Of a stretch of DNA of 63,064 bases, positions 55,821-63,064 are shown piece by piece (within the stretch, counting starts at the first letter, position 1; each line of letters begins with the position of its first letter). The stretch is from Nostoc sp. 'Lobaria pulmonaria (5183) cyanobiont' (GTDB taxonomy: Bacteria > Cyanobacteriota > Cyanobacteriia > Cyanobacteriales > Nostocaceae). The notes below the pieces were generated by a model that searched no databases, was not told the DNA's origin, and saw only the letters and a list, made by a program, of their open reading frames with translations. The translations under genes were made by a program, and so were the position numbers. The stretch covers positions 1 through 63,064 of the forward strand of contig NZ_CP026694.1 in NCBI RefSeq assembly GCF_002949795.1. Direction: 5' to 3'.

Positions 55821-55972
55821 TCAAAAATGACTCTGAATAGGGATCTTAGAGTAGAAAGTTGTAAATAACAGGCATTGATGGGAATTTAAATGAATCCTTT
55901 TAGTCCTCCTAGGCCTCTTTATTAATAAGCACTCTTTATAAATACGCGATTAACCAAAATAGGAAAAAGTCT

Positions 55973-56182
55973 ATGTGGTACAAAAAAAATTTACCAATGT
56001 GGGAGCGTATGATGCGCGGTGCTGCTGGTGTCGCAATAGCAATCTGTGGACTCATTGGACTCAAGGGAATGCCGATTGGCTATTTAATTGCCACATCAGG
56101 AGTATGTGTTGGATTAACCGGATTTTTTGGGTTTTGCCCAGCCTGTGCAATGCTAGGGCGAAAACCTAAATCCTCCAAGTGA
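55973..56182 (+). CDS. Small DUF2892-type membrane protein
   Basis: The protein has 69 residues with two hydrophobic helices (about 15-33 and 38-56) ending in GFCPACAMLGRK. DUF2892/YgaP-type proteins have this paired-helix shape with a CxxC-like pair after the second helix. The ATG has an AGGAAAAA ribosome site. Its position 150 bases after the ECF sigma gene suggests a shared regulon. Confidence 0.8.
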   Translation: MWYKKNLPMWERMMRGAAGVAIAICGLIGLKGMPIGYLIATSGVCVGLTGFFGFCPACAMLGRKPKSSK

Positions 56183-56192
56183 TCGCGGTCTA

Positions 56193-56355
56193 AGAGGTTG
56201 TTTGAAAAGTGTTTCGCTGTAACTTTAGGCACTTTTAGAGTCCCCTTAACCTCCTTTAAAAAGGGTGGAACCGGAATTAAAACCTCCAATTTATCGGGGG
56301 ATTTAGAGGTATCTAAAACTTTTAATACTGGCAAGAGGACTTTTCAAACATCCTG
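56193..56355. mobile_element. MITE-like element (copy 2)
   Basis: AGAGGTTGTTTGAAAAGT at the left and ACTTTTCAAACATCCTG at the right are inverted, as in the copy at 51494-51679. The interior differs in length (163 versus 186 bp) but shares CTAAAACTTTT-like and CTTTAGGCA/TTTTAGGCA blocks. It lies between the two DUF2892-like genes. Confidence 0.75.
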
Positions 56356-56450
56356 TAAAAGACTCATAGGTGTAAGCAGGATCACGAAATCATTTGTAAG
56401 TGCATCAAAGTCCAGTTGGAATTTGTGAATATCCGAGTTTACTGAAAATT

Positions 56451-56759
56451 ATGTCTTCAAGCAAAAACTTATTTGCCAGCCAGACTTTGGGCGAACATCT
56501 TATTAGAGGTATATTTGGGATTGCCGCTATTTACTTTGCTATTAAACTGGGGCAAAACCCCACCACATGGTGGGCGACTCCAGCTTCGCTTGGGCTGGGT
56601 ATATTCTCACTTATCTTGTTCCGAGGATGCCCAATTTGCTGGACAATTGGATTTTTTGAAACCCTGTACCGACAAATCCAGCGTTTCCGATCCAGAATGT
56701 CCTGGCGAGATAGGCAACTTAAGAGGAAGCATCTCAGCAATTCTAAATTTAAGAATTGA
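56451..56759 (+). CDS. Second DUF2892-like small membrane protein
   Basis: The protein has 102 residues from the ATG at 56451. Two hydrophobic segments (about 15-32 and 39-58) are followed by FRGCPICWTIGFFETLYRQIQ and a basic tail. GCPICW matches the Cys pair after helix 2 in DUF2892/YgaP-like proteins. It is a paralogue-like companion of the 69-residue protein, separated from it by the MITE. Confidence 0.7.
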   Translation: MSSSKNLFASQTLGEHLIRGIFGIAAIYFAIKLGQNPTTWWATPASLGLGIFSLILFRGCPICWTIGFFETLYRQIQRFRSRMSWRDRQLKRKHLSNSKFKN

Positions 56760-56774
56760 GGTAAGGATTCAGGT

Positions 56775-57240
56775 CTAATATTTAGGAAGCAGGGATGGGC
56801 GAGACAGATAATTATTAGAATTAGCCAACAGTGCTTGTGCAAAAAAATCAATCACAGACCTACCTTGACGACGACAGGTTTGCACCACTGTCAACAGATG
56901 GGCAGTGTGTTTAAACCTGTCCATTGAACGGGAGCCACCACTAACCTTACGTTTCGTTACAGCCAAAGGAAGGGAACGTTCAGCCTGATTGTTATCAGGA
57001 GGAACTTCAGGGTAGTCAAGAAAATACCACCATTGACTTGCTTTATCACGCAAAAAACGTAAAAGGTGACCAACTGTAGCTCTTGCTATAGCAATCCACT
57101 GATGGAGTGTTTGTTGCAACTTATATTTGAATTGATTGACCCAATCGTTGTAACTGAAGGAGTCAAGAGTCTCAAACCACTGAGCGTAATTTCTAAAGGC
57201 TTCATCAATTAAATTAACAAACGCTTCGCCAATAGCTTGG
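56775..57240 (-). pseudogene. IS66-family transposase, C-terminal fragment
   Basis: The minus-strand frame reads AIGEAFVNLIDEAFRNYAQWF, then DNNQAERSLPLAVTKRKVSGGSRSMDRF and VVQTCRRQGRSVIDFF, the conserved C-terminal half of IS66 transposases, including the catalytic Glu in NNQAERSL. The frame is open to about 57240, where similarity ends, so the N-terminal half is absent. Confidence 0.8.
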
Positions 57241-57471
57241 TTGTGGAGACCTGGAAGTATAATTAGTTTAAGGAAACACCCCAGCGTAACTATCTGTACG
57301 ATTGCTCATTTACCCCCGGACTTCTGTTACACCTATTTAGTCAAAGGTGGAATCGATGCCCCAAAGTCTTCTAGATTCATTGATGTCTACAGCGATCGCC
57401 TAACACTACCATCTGAGGTAGTGAGCCACGCTCATTTGATTGTTACCTCGCTTGAGCCACTACCGCCATAA
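57241..57471 (+). CDS. Hypothetical small protein, possibly 5'-truncated
   Basis: A 76-codon frame opening with TTG has a protein-like composition (HPSVTICTIAHLPPDF, PKSSRFIDVYSDRLTLPSEVV). It starts exactly where the IS66 fragment ends, so its original 5' end may have been lost. A CCCCC-TTCT-GGGGG hairpin follows within 20 bases of the stop. No family recognised. Confidence 0.4.
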   Translation: MWRPGSIISLRKHPSVTICTIAHLPPDFCYTYLVKGGIDAPKSSRFIDVYSDRLTLPSEVVSHAHLIVTSLEPLPP

Positions 57472-57656
57472 AAATACCCCCTTCTGGGGGCAATTGATGT
57501 GGTTGATGTGCCTAAAAGGACACAATCGAATAATGAGAGTTCGCTATAAAGATTTCTGTATATGTGCCCATCTTAGAATGAACTGTCGGTGAATGTCTTC
57601 GGTGATCACCTTTTCTTCAAAATCGCTTCACAACAACTTCTCAATAAAATCGCTAT

Positions 57657-58343
57657 TTACACCGTTAAGCATTGCTTACTCCCCGCAGGCGATAGCTTTT
57701 TCACATTTTCAATCCGACAGCACCCCCGCTTCCATAGCAGTCTTTGGTTTTTATCTACAGGATGGTAATAAGCCCAAATACTTCCATCTGGTGCTGAATA
57801 TAAGGATATAATAAAAACCGTTTGTGTACCAAAGTTACCTGTACTTACCTCAATCTTTTCTTTGACAGTAAACGTCTGTCCTGAACTATTAGTTGCTGTT
57901 GATAATTTTTTATAGGCTGGTTTATTCCTTAATTGCGGTTGCTCTGTTTCTATCTCTGATTGCTCATGTTCAGCAGAGGTACTTTCAATCAAAGCAGTTG
58001 ATGATGATGAATTAACTAGTGCGGCTTCGAGAGTTTGAGGTAAAGCTAACTGTTCATTCTCTGCTTCTATTGTTTGAGGCACAGCGTCATAACTCAGGGC
58101 AGAGCTACTGTTTAATTCTGAAACTTCAATGCTTTTACTCTCGTTATTATTTACTTCTAATTCCGGCTCAACTGGCTGATTTTCTGTTGGTACGCTAGTT
58201 GATGCTGATTTAGATTGTGCAGAATTATTATCGTCTGTGGCGTTATCTTTTTGCTTGACTATACGTAAAATAGCTGGCTTGGTTGGCGTGGCTTCTTCTT
58301 TTGATAGTGAACTATTCGTTTTAGGAGATTTACGTTTAGGCAT
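57657..58343 (-). CDS. Hypothetical protein with long disordered N-terminus
   Basis: In this 228-residue protein, residues 1-150 are Ser/Glu/Thr/Asn-rich and disordered, with a basic MPKRKSPK start. Residues about 155-220 form a compact, probably beta-rich domain (FTVKEKIEVSTGNFGTQTVFIISLY, WAYYHP, CCRIENVKKL) that may bind nucleic acid. It is upstream-adjacent to other plasmid-backbone hypotheticals on the same strand. No family recognised. Confidence 0.65.
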   Translation of the reverse strand: MPKRKSPKTNSSLSKEEATPTKPAILRIVKQKDNATDDNNSAQSKSASTSVPTENQPVEPELEVNNNESKSIEVSELNSSSALSYDAVPQTIEAENEQLALPQTLEAALVNSSSSTALIESTSAEHEQSEIETEQPQLRNKPAYKKLSTATNSSGQTFTVKEKIEVSTGNFGTQTVFIISLYSAPDGSIWAYYHPVDKNQRLLWKRGCCRIENVKKLSPAGSKQCLTV

Positions 58344-58425
58344 AATAATTTATTGGCAGCAATGCACTCTTAAACGGTGATTAAATCAGTAATTAAGAAG
58401 GGAATGATTACAGTTTTCTGTCGGT

Positions 58426-59088
58426 TTAGCTTTCAGTTAACTCAGTAGTATATTCAGCCGTGTTGGTTGATATATCTGAAGTTGAAGATTGCTCACGATC
58501 GGGAAATTTAATGCACTCCCCTGATTGAATTACTAAGTTAGCCCCGACACGTCGCACATGAAAATTCCAGAATTTCTTAATCGAATTTGATGGTAAAAAT
58601 CCGATTAGTCTTAGTTGGAAATCTTTGGGTAGCTCAAAGTCTCTCTGTGGTTTTTGGTGAATTTTAACTTCTACTATCCCAAATTCATAGTCTTGATATA
58701 CAACTAATCCTTGTACAGAAAAGTTATCAGCTACTAACTGCAATTCGTTTTTTACTGAGTCGGTATATTTTTTTTCGTTGCGAACATTTATCAAAGTCAC
58801 CCGAAGTTTTGTCGGAGAATCTTTGAATGGTGTTCTGGGGTAAACAGTCCACAGGTAATCAAGTGATAAATCAAGTTGAGATTGTTAAACTAATTTCGAT
58901 GCTCTCTTAGCAAGGTTTGTCTCAAGCATTACACCGTCAGCAGTTATTAGTTGCCCTTGATAAATAAGCTCATCCGAGGGAACATACTTCCCCCAGAGCC
59001 GACCAATTGCACGATATTCTAGTGGCTCTGTCGGTCTGATATGGTGATTATTAACTAATAACTGCTGTGTATCGTTCGTAATTGTCAT
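58426..59088 (-). pseudogene. Conserved cyanobacterial protein split by an in-frame stop codon
   Basis: Two open pieces in the same frame, 59088-58885 and 58884-58426, are separated only by a TAA at 58885-58887. Read through, they give about 220 residues with the family-like course YRAIGRLWGKYVPSDE, ITADGVMLE, then DYLWTVYPRTPF, FSVQGLVVYQ and FWNFHVRR, which I recognise as a cyanobacterial hypothetical family. TAA could come from AAA or CAA by one change. The downstream 124-codon piece could initiate only at GTG 58800. It is probably a recent pseudogene. Confidence 0.7.
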
Positions 59089-59283
59089 GCGGACAAAGTT
59101 AAATTGTGTAATTTTTTGAATTGCTTTTATGATTGTAAACTGCGGCTCCCACTAAGATATTCTTCTTTCAATCTACTCAAAAGCCTTAAGTATCTTTAAT
59201 GGGAGCTTATACCCAAAGATGAACAACTGCCAGTAGCATCCATGCTCTCCATAAATTGAACATGAATGCTTGAGACACATCTA
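59089..59283. other. Short gap
   Basis: I see no gene. GGGAGC at about 59201 faces GCTCCC at about 59142, a weak possible hairpin. Confidence 0.35.
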
Positions 59284-59430
59284 TTAACTTGCGCCAGCTT
59301 CAGCCACCGCTACATCTGGCTTGGACTCCTTCACTTTCTTCTCGAAAATCTGGATTCCCGCATCAATCACTTCAAAACCGTTCTCTGTTCGTTCACCAAG
59401 CTTGCCCGATCGCTTGGCTATCGTAGCTGT
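59284..59430 (-). pseudogene. C-terminal remnant of an unrecognised small protein
   Basis: A 48-codon minus-strand frame, TATIAKRSGKLGERTENGF to VAEAGAS-stop, has clear coding character (charged helix IQIFEKKVKESKPDV). A stop codon immediately precedes it and no start is available, so it looks like the tail of a decayed gene. Confidence 0.45.
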
Positions 59431-60049
59431 TCACAAACAAAGTGAGCGTTGAGCATTCGGCTTGAAACAGAATCAAGACTCAACATTAAAAAAACAAAAT
59501 CCACAAGAAAATTTACCCCTGTTTTTGACCCTTTTTTTGTCTATCTAATTGATAATTAGTCTCAAGATGAACCGCCCAAACCGTGATTATTGACACATTT
59601 ATCAAGAAATATTACAGTTTTGGCACTAACTTCTTGATTTGACTCAATTCGTGAATTTGAGATAAAACCTCGAAAAAACATCCATTTTCCCCGCCCTCAC
59701 CAACTACATTCAACATCTCCCAATATCTAGACAATATCTCCCAAATCTCCAATTTTTTCTTACCTTTTTACACCTTTTAAATCATCCACTCACAAAATTC
59801 TCATTAGCTCAAAAATTCCCAATAAATCCGAACAGTTCCCAAGACTTGTTAGAAGTCTCCCATTATTTCCCAATAATTGGTAAATTATCGGGAAATTCGC
59901 TTAAAAGCTTTTAAGCTCTGTAATCCATCTTTTTCTGACGCACAGTACGCCATATTTGGCGGAAAGTTTTTGAGGGTCAAAATTGAAAAGCAGAAGCCGA
60001 AGCAACAGTCATCAAAAAATACTACGGAATAACTACACAATTACGACAA
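59431..60049. repeat. Non-coding region carrying the inverted copy of the 110-560 element
   Basis: Bases about 59505-59985 correspond in reverse complement to about 110-560. The most conserved blocks are TTTCTGACGCACAGTACGCC near 59932, TTGGCGGAAAGTTTTT, ATTCTCATTAGCTCA near 59797 and AATTTACCCC near 59508. I see no gene. It lies upstream of the terminator of the small operon at 60092-60703. Confidence 0.65.
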
Positions 60050-60051
60050 AA

Positions 60052-60086
60052 GCCGCCTCAGAGTTCAACCCTCTGAAAACTGCGGC
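60052..60086 (-). terminator. Nested-stem terminator of the 60-kb small operon
   Basis: Outer GCCGC/GCGGC and inner CAGAG/CTCTG stems form a hairpin which on the minus strand is followed by TTTT. It lies 6 bases past the stop of the 37-codon frame. Confidence 0.7.
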
Positions 60087-60091
60087 GATTC

Positions 60092-60205
60092 TTATGCTAG
60101 TTCTTCGCCATTGAAGCGGATGCTGTTGGCGAAGTTAAAAAACGTTCCGCTCGTGTTTGGGTAAGTCAATTCAGCCCCCTTAAACGAATTCGCTGCTTTT
60201 CGCAA
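60092..60205 (-). CDS. 37-residue small protein
   Basis: A TTG-initiated frame encodes RKAANSFKGAELTYPNTSG and then FFNFANSIRFNGEELA. The protein-like sequence, the position 24 bases after the 157-residue gene and the terminator 6 bases beyond the stop support a genuine small gene of the same transcript. No function is assignable. Confidence 0.5.
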   Translation of the reverse strand: MRKAANSFKGAELTYPNTSGTFFNFANSIRFNGEELA

Positions 60206-60229
60206 TTACGATGAGCTTTTTCTCAACTA

Positions 60230-60703
60230 CTACTCGACACCAAACAGTTTGTTGATCTGTTTCATTTCCGGTGACAGTTCTAGTTCCATCAAATCGTCAG
60301 TGTCTTCATCTAAGGTTTGGTCATCGTCATCCGAGGTGGACACCCGGATTTCATCATTCAAGTTCTCATTATTTTTAGTGGGATTCACAGTTTCAGGAGA
60401 AGTACTAAAAAGTGTTGTGTTGGATGAAGGTAATTTTTCTATCGCTCCAATCCTTCTAATGGTGGCAAGTTTTCCCTCTAGTTTCTCAATCGCAGACCAA
60501 CAAGCTTTGACTAACTCATCATTTGTGACTTTACCTTCTAACGCTTCAGGCAACCAAAAAGCAGTTAGAGCTTCCATTGAAAATTCAGTCGCGGCTTTAT
60601 TAGAGGGATGGTTCAATAAATATTCAATGGTCTTACCTTCCCAAGAATTAGATTTGCGTTTTATTCTCGGCAACTCAACATCTTTGTAGCGTGGTGCGCT
60701 CAT
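60230..60703 (-). CDS. Small acidic-tailed protein divergent from the relaxase (relaxosome accessory candidate)
   Basis: The 157 residues run from ATG 60703 (MSAPRYKDVELPRIKRK). An upstream in-frame ATG at 60745 adds a hydrophobic 14-residue leader with no support. Basic N-terminus, helical middle (about 25-90) and a very acidic C-terminus (DDDDQTLDEDTDD). Its place across the iteron region from the MobV relaxase suggests an accessory DNA-binding protein such as MobC or a replication-copy regulator, but no family is recognised. Confidence 0.6.
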   Translation of the reverse strand: MSAPRYKDVELPRIKRKSNSWEGKTIEYLLNHPSNKAATEFSMEALTAFWLPEALEGKVTNDELVKACWSAIEKLEGKLATIRRIGAIEKLPSSNTTLFSTSPETVNPTKNNENLNDEIRVSTSDDDDQTLDEDTDDLMELELSPEMKQINKLFGVE

Positions 60704-60766
60704 GTGTCTTCTAAGTAATAGACAAATTATCGTAGCACAAAACACCAGTATTTTGCCTGAGTTTCC

Positions 60767-60900
60767 TAGCGGTGTTAATGAGCATTATAGTGGTGTTAAT
60801 GAGTTTAAAAAGGGTGTAATAAATTGCCAAAAATTCTAGCCCCGAAAATAATAATGAGTATTATAGTGGTATAAATGAGTTTTTTAGTGGTATTAGGGGA
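60767..60900. repeat. Iteron array with 21-bp period upstream of the relaxase gene
   Basis: TAGCGGTGTTAATGAG at 60767 and TAGTGGTGTTAATGAG at 60788, then TAGTGGTATAAATGAG at 60864 and TAGTGGTATTAGGGGA at 60885, form two pairs with exactly 21-bp spacing. A degenerate unit ending AATAATGAG precedes the second pair. A period of two helical turns is typical of iterons bound by a plasmid protein on one face. Candidate oriT or replication-control site. Confidence 0.75.
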
Positions 60901-61138
60901 GAAAGCGGACAAAAAGCGCTAAATCTGCCTGCAAAGCTTACACAGCAAGCTTTTCGGCAGTTGGATGAGACTACTACCAAAAATTTTCGGCAGGGTGTAC
61001 CAAGTTGTATCCATACTCATTATGGTTTCATGCCCTGCGGGTGGCTGCGCCATCTCTCGCTGCGCTCATGACATGAAACCGCCGTTCGCTTGGAGGGGTT
61101 TTTTATACTACAAAGTACTGCATTTGTAGTATAAATCT
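60901..61138. promoter_or_regulatory. Relaxase upstream region / candidate oriT
   Basis: It contains TTTCGGCAG at about 60952 and 60985, spaced near 33 bases, and the palindromic stretch CATGACATGAAACC preceded by the inverted GGTTTCATGCC at about 61024, so GGTTTCATG faces CATGAAACC. TACTACAAAGTA at 61108 and TTGTAGTATAAA precede the gene. MobV oriT sites commonly lie just upstream of the relaxase start. Confidence 0.5.
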
Positions 61139-63064
61139 TTGATGTCGCCACTAACAATTCTCAGAATTGAGAAACTAAAAACATTCGGCAACGTTGCGGG
61201 AAGTGATGACCATGTTACCAGGAATAGAGAAACACCCAACGCAGATCCAACCAAAGAGAATGTCCGGTTGATTGGGGGAGAAGACTCACGCGCCTTGGAG
61301 GAGATAGTTAAAGAAAAAATCTCTACGCTCAAGCATCGCCCTCGGCATGATGCAGTGTTATGCACCGAGATGTTTCTCTCGGCATCACCTGAATATTTCC
61401 GCCCTGGTGATCCATCTCTTTCTGGGCAATGGTCTGATTCACTGATGCAGCAGTGGGCGATCGCATCCCGTGACTGGCTAGCTCAAAACTATGGGTCAAA
61501 GTGCGTTAGGGCAGAACTTCACCTAGATGAAAGTACCCCACACATTCACGCCTACATCGTGCCATTGAACGATAAAACTGGCAGAGTCAGTCATGATGCG
61601 ATGTTTGGCGGCAGAGGTGGGCAGGGAAGAATCAAGTTATCCAAACTCCAAGACAGTTATGCTGCTGCACTCGCTCCTTTGGGCATTGAACGGGGGGTCA
61701 AGGGCAGTAAGGCAACCCACACTAAAGTCAAGGAATATTACCAAGCCGTTAACAGTGAACCACTCACCGCAGTCATTACAAATAACCAATTAGCACCCAC
61801 ATCATTTGAATCAGCTAGGAGTTACGTTGCCAGGATTCAGTCTGATGACCAGTTCCAAGCGATTAATCACCAACTGGCTGACCGTTCGTTCATGGCAGAG
61901 CGATTGGAGAGGGCAGAGCAACGGGCGAGAGCCAGCGAAAAGGAACGACAACGGCTAGAAGAAATTGTGCGATCGCTGGAATTGAAAACCCAACAACTGC
62001 GCGACTTGCCCCTGGAGGATGTCGCCTGGGAGTTGGGGCTACACCATGAGGAAGGAAAATGGAGGGGTCACGGACACATCATTAATATAGATGGGCCCAA
62101 ATTCTACGACTTCGCCCCCGAACAGCAGAAAGGCTCAGGGGGTGCGATTGACTTGGTGATGCACGTTAACAATTGCAATGTACGGCAGGCGGTCGTCTGG
62201 TTGCATGAGCGATTTGGTGAGTCGGGGGCAGAACGAGCGGCGATCGCAAAAGCAACTAGAGTGACTGCTGAAATTATCCAGTTAGAACCACGCGACAAAT
62301 TCACGCTACCAGTTGAGGATAAAGCCAAGTGGCAAGCAGTCTCCAACTACCTCACCCAGAAACGGGGGATACCTGAAAACTTTGTGGAAGTTCTGCATAA
62401 GAGGGGGCTAGTTTACGCTGATGATCAGCAAAACGCTGTGTTCGTCATGCGGAATCTTGGCTCACTACCCCAGGCAATAGGAGCATTCTTGCGGGGGACA
62501 CGGGGAGAAAACAACACGTTTAAGGGTTACGAGAAAGGGACTAAGCGGCGTGAGGGCTGGTTTCACTTTCACTTGGGCGGACAGCCAACTGATCCTGTAG
62601 AGAAAGTGGTGCTTTTGAAATCACCCATCAATGCCATATCTTTTGCAATGCTGGAGTATCAGCTTAGAGGCGATGTGCCACCCAATAGAACCCTGTACAT
62701 GGCGGTAGATAATCCCAATAGCTTGCCAGTAGAGCAATTGCAGCATATTCCTAATGTACAAGTGGCTTTTGACTCGGACGATTCTGGTAATGCATCTGCA
62801 CGAGTTGTTAAGGAATTGCTGCCACAGTCCAAGCGGCTCAAGTGCAAAGCTGACGATTGGAATCAGCAGCTACTCGATTATGAGCAGCAGTTAAAGCAAC
62901 AGCATCAGCAACAGCATCAGCAACAGCATCAGCAACAGCATCAGCAACAGCATCAGCAACAGCATCAGCAACAGCATCAGCAACAGCATCAGCAACAGCA
63001 TCAGCAACAGCATCAGCAACAGCATCAGCAACAGCATCAGCAGGATGATGAATTGAGTCTTTAA
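61139..63064 (+). CDS. MobV (Mob_Pre) relaxase fused to a primase-like DUF3991/TOPRIM region
   Basis: The protein has 641 residues. The N-terminal 200 residues match Mob_Pre relaxases: LRIEKLKTFGNVAGSDDHVTR at the start and the metal-binding motif HLDESTPHIH at 128-137. A coiled coil follows at about 245-290. Residues about 290-560 resemble the DUF3991/TOPRIM_2 primase-like part seen in plasmid Mob proteins (GSGGAIDLVMHV, then VAFDSDDSGN near 542). The tail from about 586 is a Gln/His repeat encoded by 12-bp units, then DDELSL. The enzyme would nick oriT, stay attached, and perhaps prime the complementary strand in the recipient. Confidence 0.9.
   Translation: MMSPLTILRIEKLKTFGNVAGSDDHVTRNRETPNADPTKENVRLIGGEDSRALEEIVKEKISTLKHRPRHDAVLCTEMFLSASPEYFRPGDPSLSGQWSDSLMQQWAIASRDWLAQNYGSKCVRAELHLDESTPHIHAYIVPLNDKTGRVSHDAMFGGRGGQGRIKLSKLQDSYAAALAPLGIERGVKGSKATHTKVKEYYQAVNSEPLTAVITNNQLAPTSFESARSYVARIQSDDQFQAINHQLADRSFMAERLERAEQRARASEKERQRLEEIVRSLELKTQQLRDLPLEDVAWELGLHHEEGKWRGHGHIINIDGPKFYDFAPEQQKGSGGAIDLVMHVNNCNVRQAVVWLHERFGESGAERAAIAKATRVTAEIIQLEPRDKFTLPVEDKAKWQAVSNYLTQKRGIPENFVEVLHKRGLVYADDQQNAVFVMRNLGSLPQAIGAFLRGTRGENNTFKGYEKGTKRREGWFHFHLGGQPTDPVEKVVLLKSPINAISFAMLEYQLRGDVPPNRTLYMAVDNPNSLPVEQLQHIPNVQVAFDSDDSGNASARVVKELLPQSKRLKCKADDWNQQLLDYEQQLKQQHQQQHQQQHQQQHQQQHQQQHQQQHQQQHQQQHQQQHQQQHQQQHQQDDELSL
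62897..63043 (+). repeat. 12-bp tandem repeat (CAGCATCAGCAA) coding a Gln/His tail
   Basis: Twelve His codons occur exactly every 12 bases from 62903 to 63035, separated by Gln codons, with essentially identical units. The uniformity implies recent slippage expansion. The reading frame is preserved because the unit is a multiple of three. Confidence 0.95.

Noticed and set aside
56473..56778. 101-codon plus-strand frame
   Set aside because: Alternative frame of the second DUF2892-like gene, whose own frame has clear membrane segments.
57593..57811. 72-codon plus-strand frame
   Set aside because: Mostly antisense to the well-formed C-terminal domain of the 228-residue gene.
62897..63043. Direct repeats resembling an array
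   Set aside because: Continuous 12-bp tandem units without spacers, inside a coding frame; not a CRISPR.

Overview
The window looks like a large plasmid, or plasmid-like replicon, of a filamentous Nostoc/Anabaena-type cyanobacterium. The evidence is the frequent GCGATCGC (HIP1) octamers, cyanobacterial interspersed repeats and MITE-like elements, a DUF3854-type primase/helicase replication protein, two unrelated partition systems, a MobV relaxase and a large lipopeptide-type biosynthetic region. No rRNA, tRNA or CRISPR array was seen. The last base is the end of the relaxase stop codon. The two outermost non-coding regions are inverted copies of one another, so the window may be a whole circular replicon, but closure cannot be shown from the sequence alone.

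Layout. 0-12 kb is backbone: a zinc-finger/TOPRIM/SF3-helicase replication protein coupled to a small zinc protein, a possible nuclease-fold protein, a ribbon-helix-helix regulator, and a plus-strand operon that starts with a ParM-like actin and ends with a membrane-anchored P-loop ATPase. 12-26 kb holds three NRPS proteins on the minus strand (TubC-C-A-NMT-PCP; C-A-PCP; C-A-PCP-TE) with an alpha/beta hydrolase on the plus strand. Binding-pocket residues read by eye suggest N-methyl-Leu, probably Ile, and an uncertain hydrophobic or aromatic residue. 26-34 kb is a mobile and maintenance block: an EVE-domain remnant, a tyrosine recombinase, a VapBC-like toxin-antitoxin pair, ParA plus a small partner, and a Tn3-family element with matching ends, a broken tnpA and an intact TnpI-like recombinase.

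34.8-51.2 kb is a second biosynthetic block on the minus strand: a vanadium-haloperoxidase-like PEP-CTERM protein, a fatty acyl-AMP ligase-ACP, a cytochrome P450, a PKS (KS-AT-cMT-ACP), an NRPS (TubC-Cy-A[Cys]-PCP-TE) and a DHA2 efflux pump. The logic is: activate a fatty acid, extend and C-methylate it once, condense it with Cys and cyclise to a thiazoline, release by TE, oxidise, export. Related repeat blocks lie upstream of the ligase, the haloperoxidase and the pump.

51-57 kb is rich in insertion-sequence debris: MITEs, IS5-like and IS66 remnants, and a 2.2-kb IS4-like element with three copies of a 25-bp palindrome. It also carries an ECF sigma factor with two small DUF2892-like membrane proteins. 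57-63 kb returns to plasmid backbone: hypothetical genes, a conserved gene split by a nonsense codon, a small operon ending at a terminator, 21-bp-period iterons, and a MobV relaxase fused to a primase-like region with a 12-unit Gln/His repeat tail.
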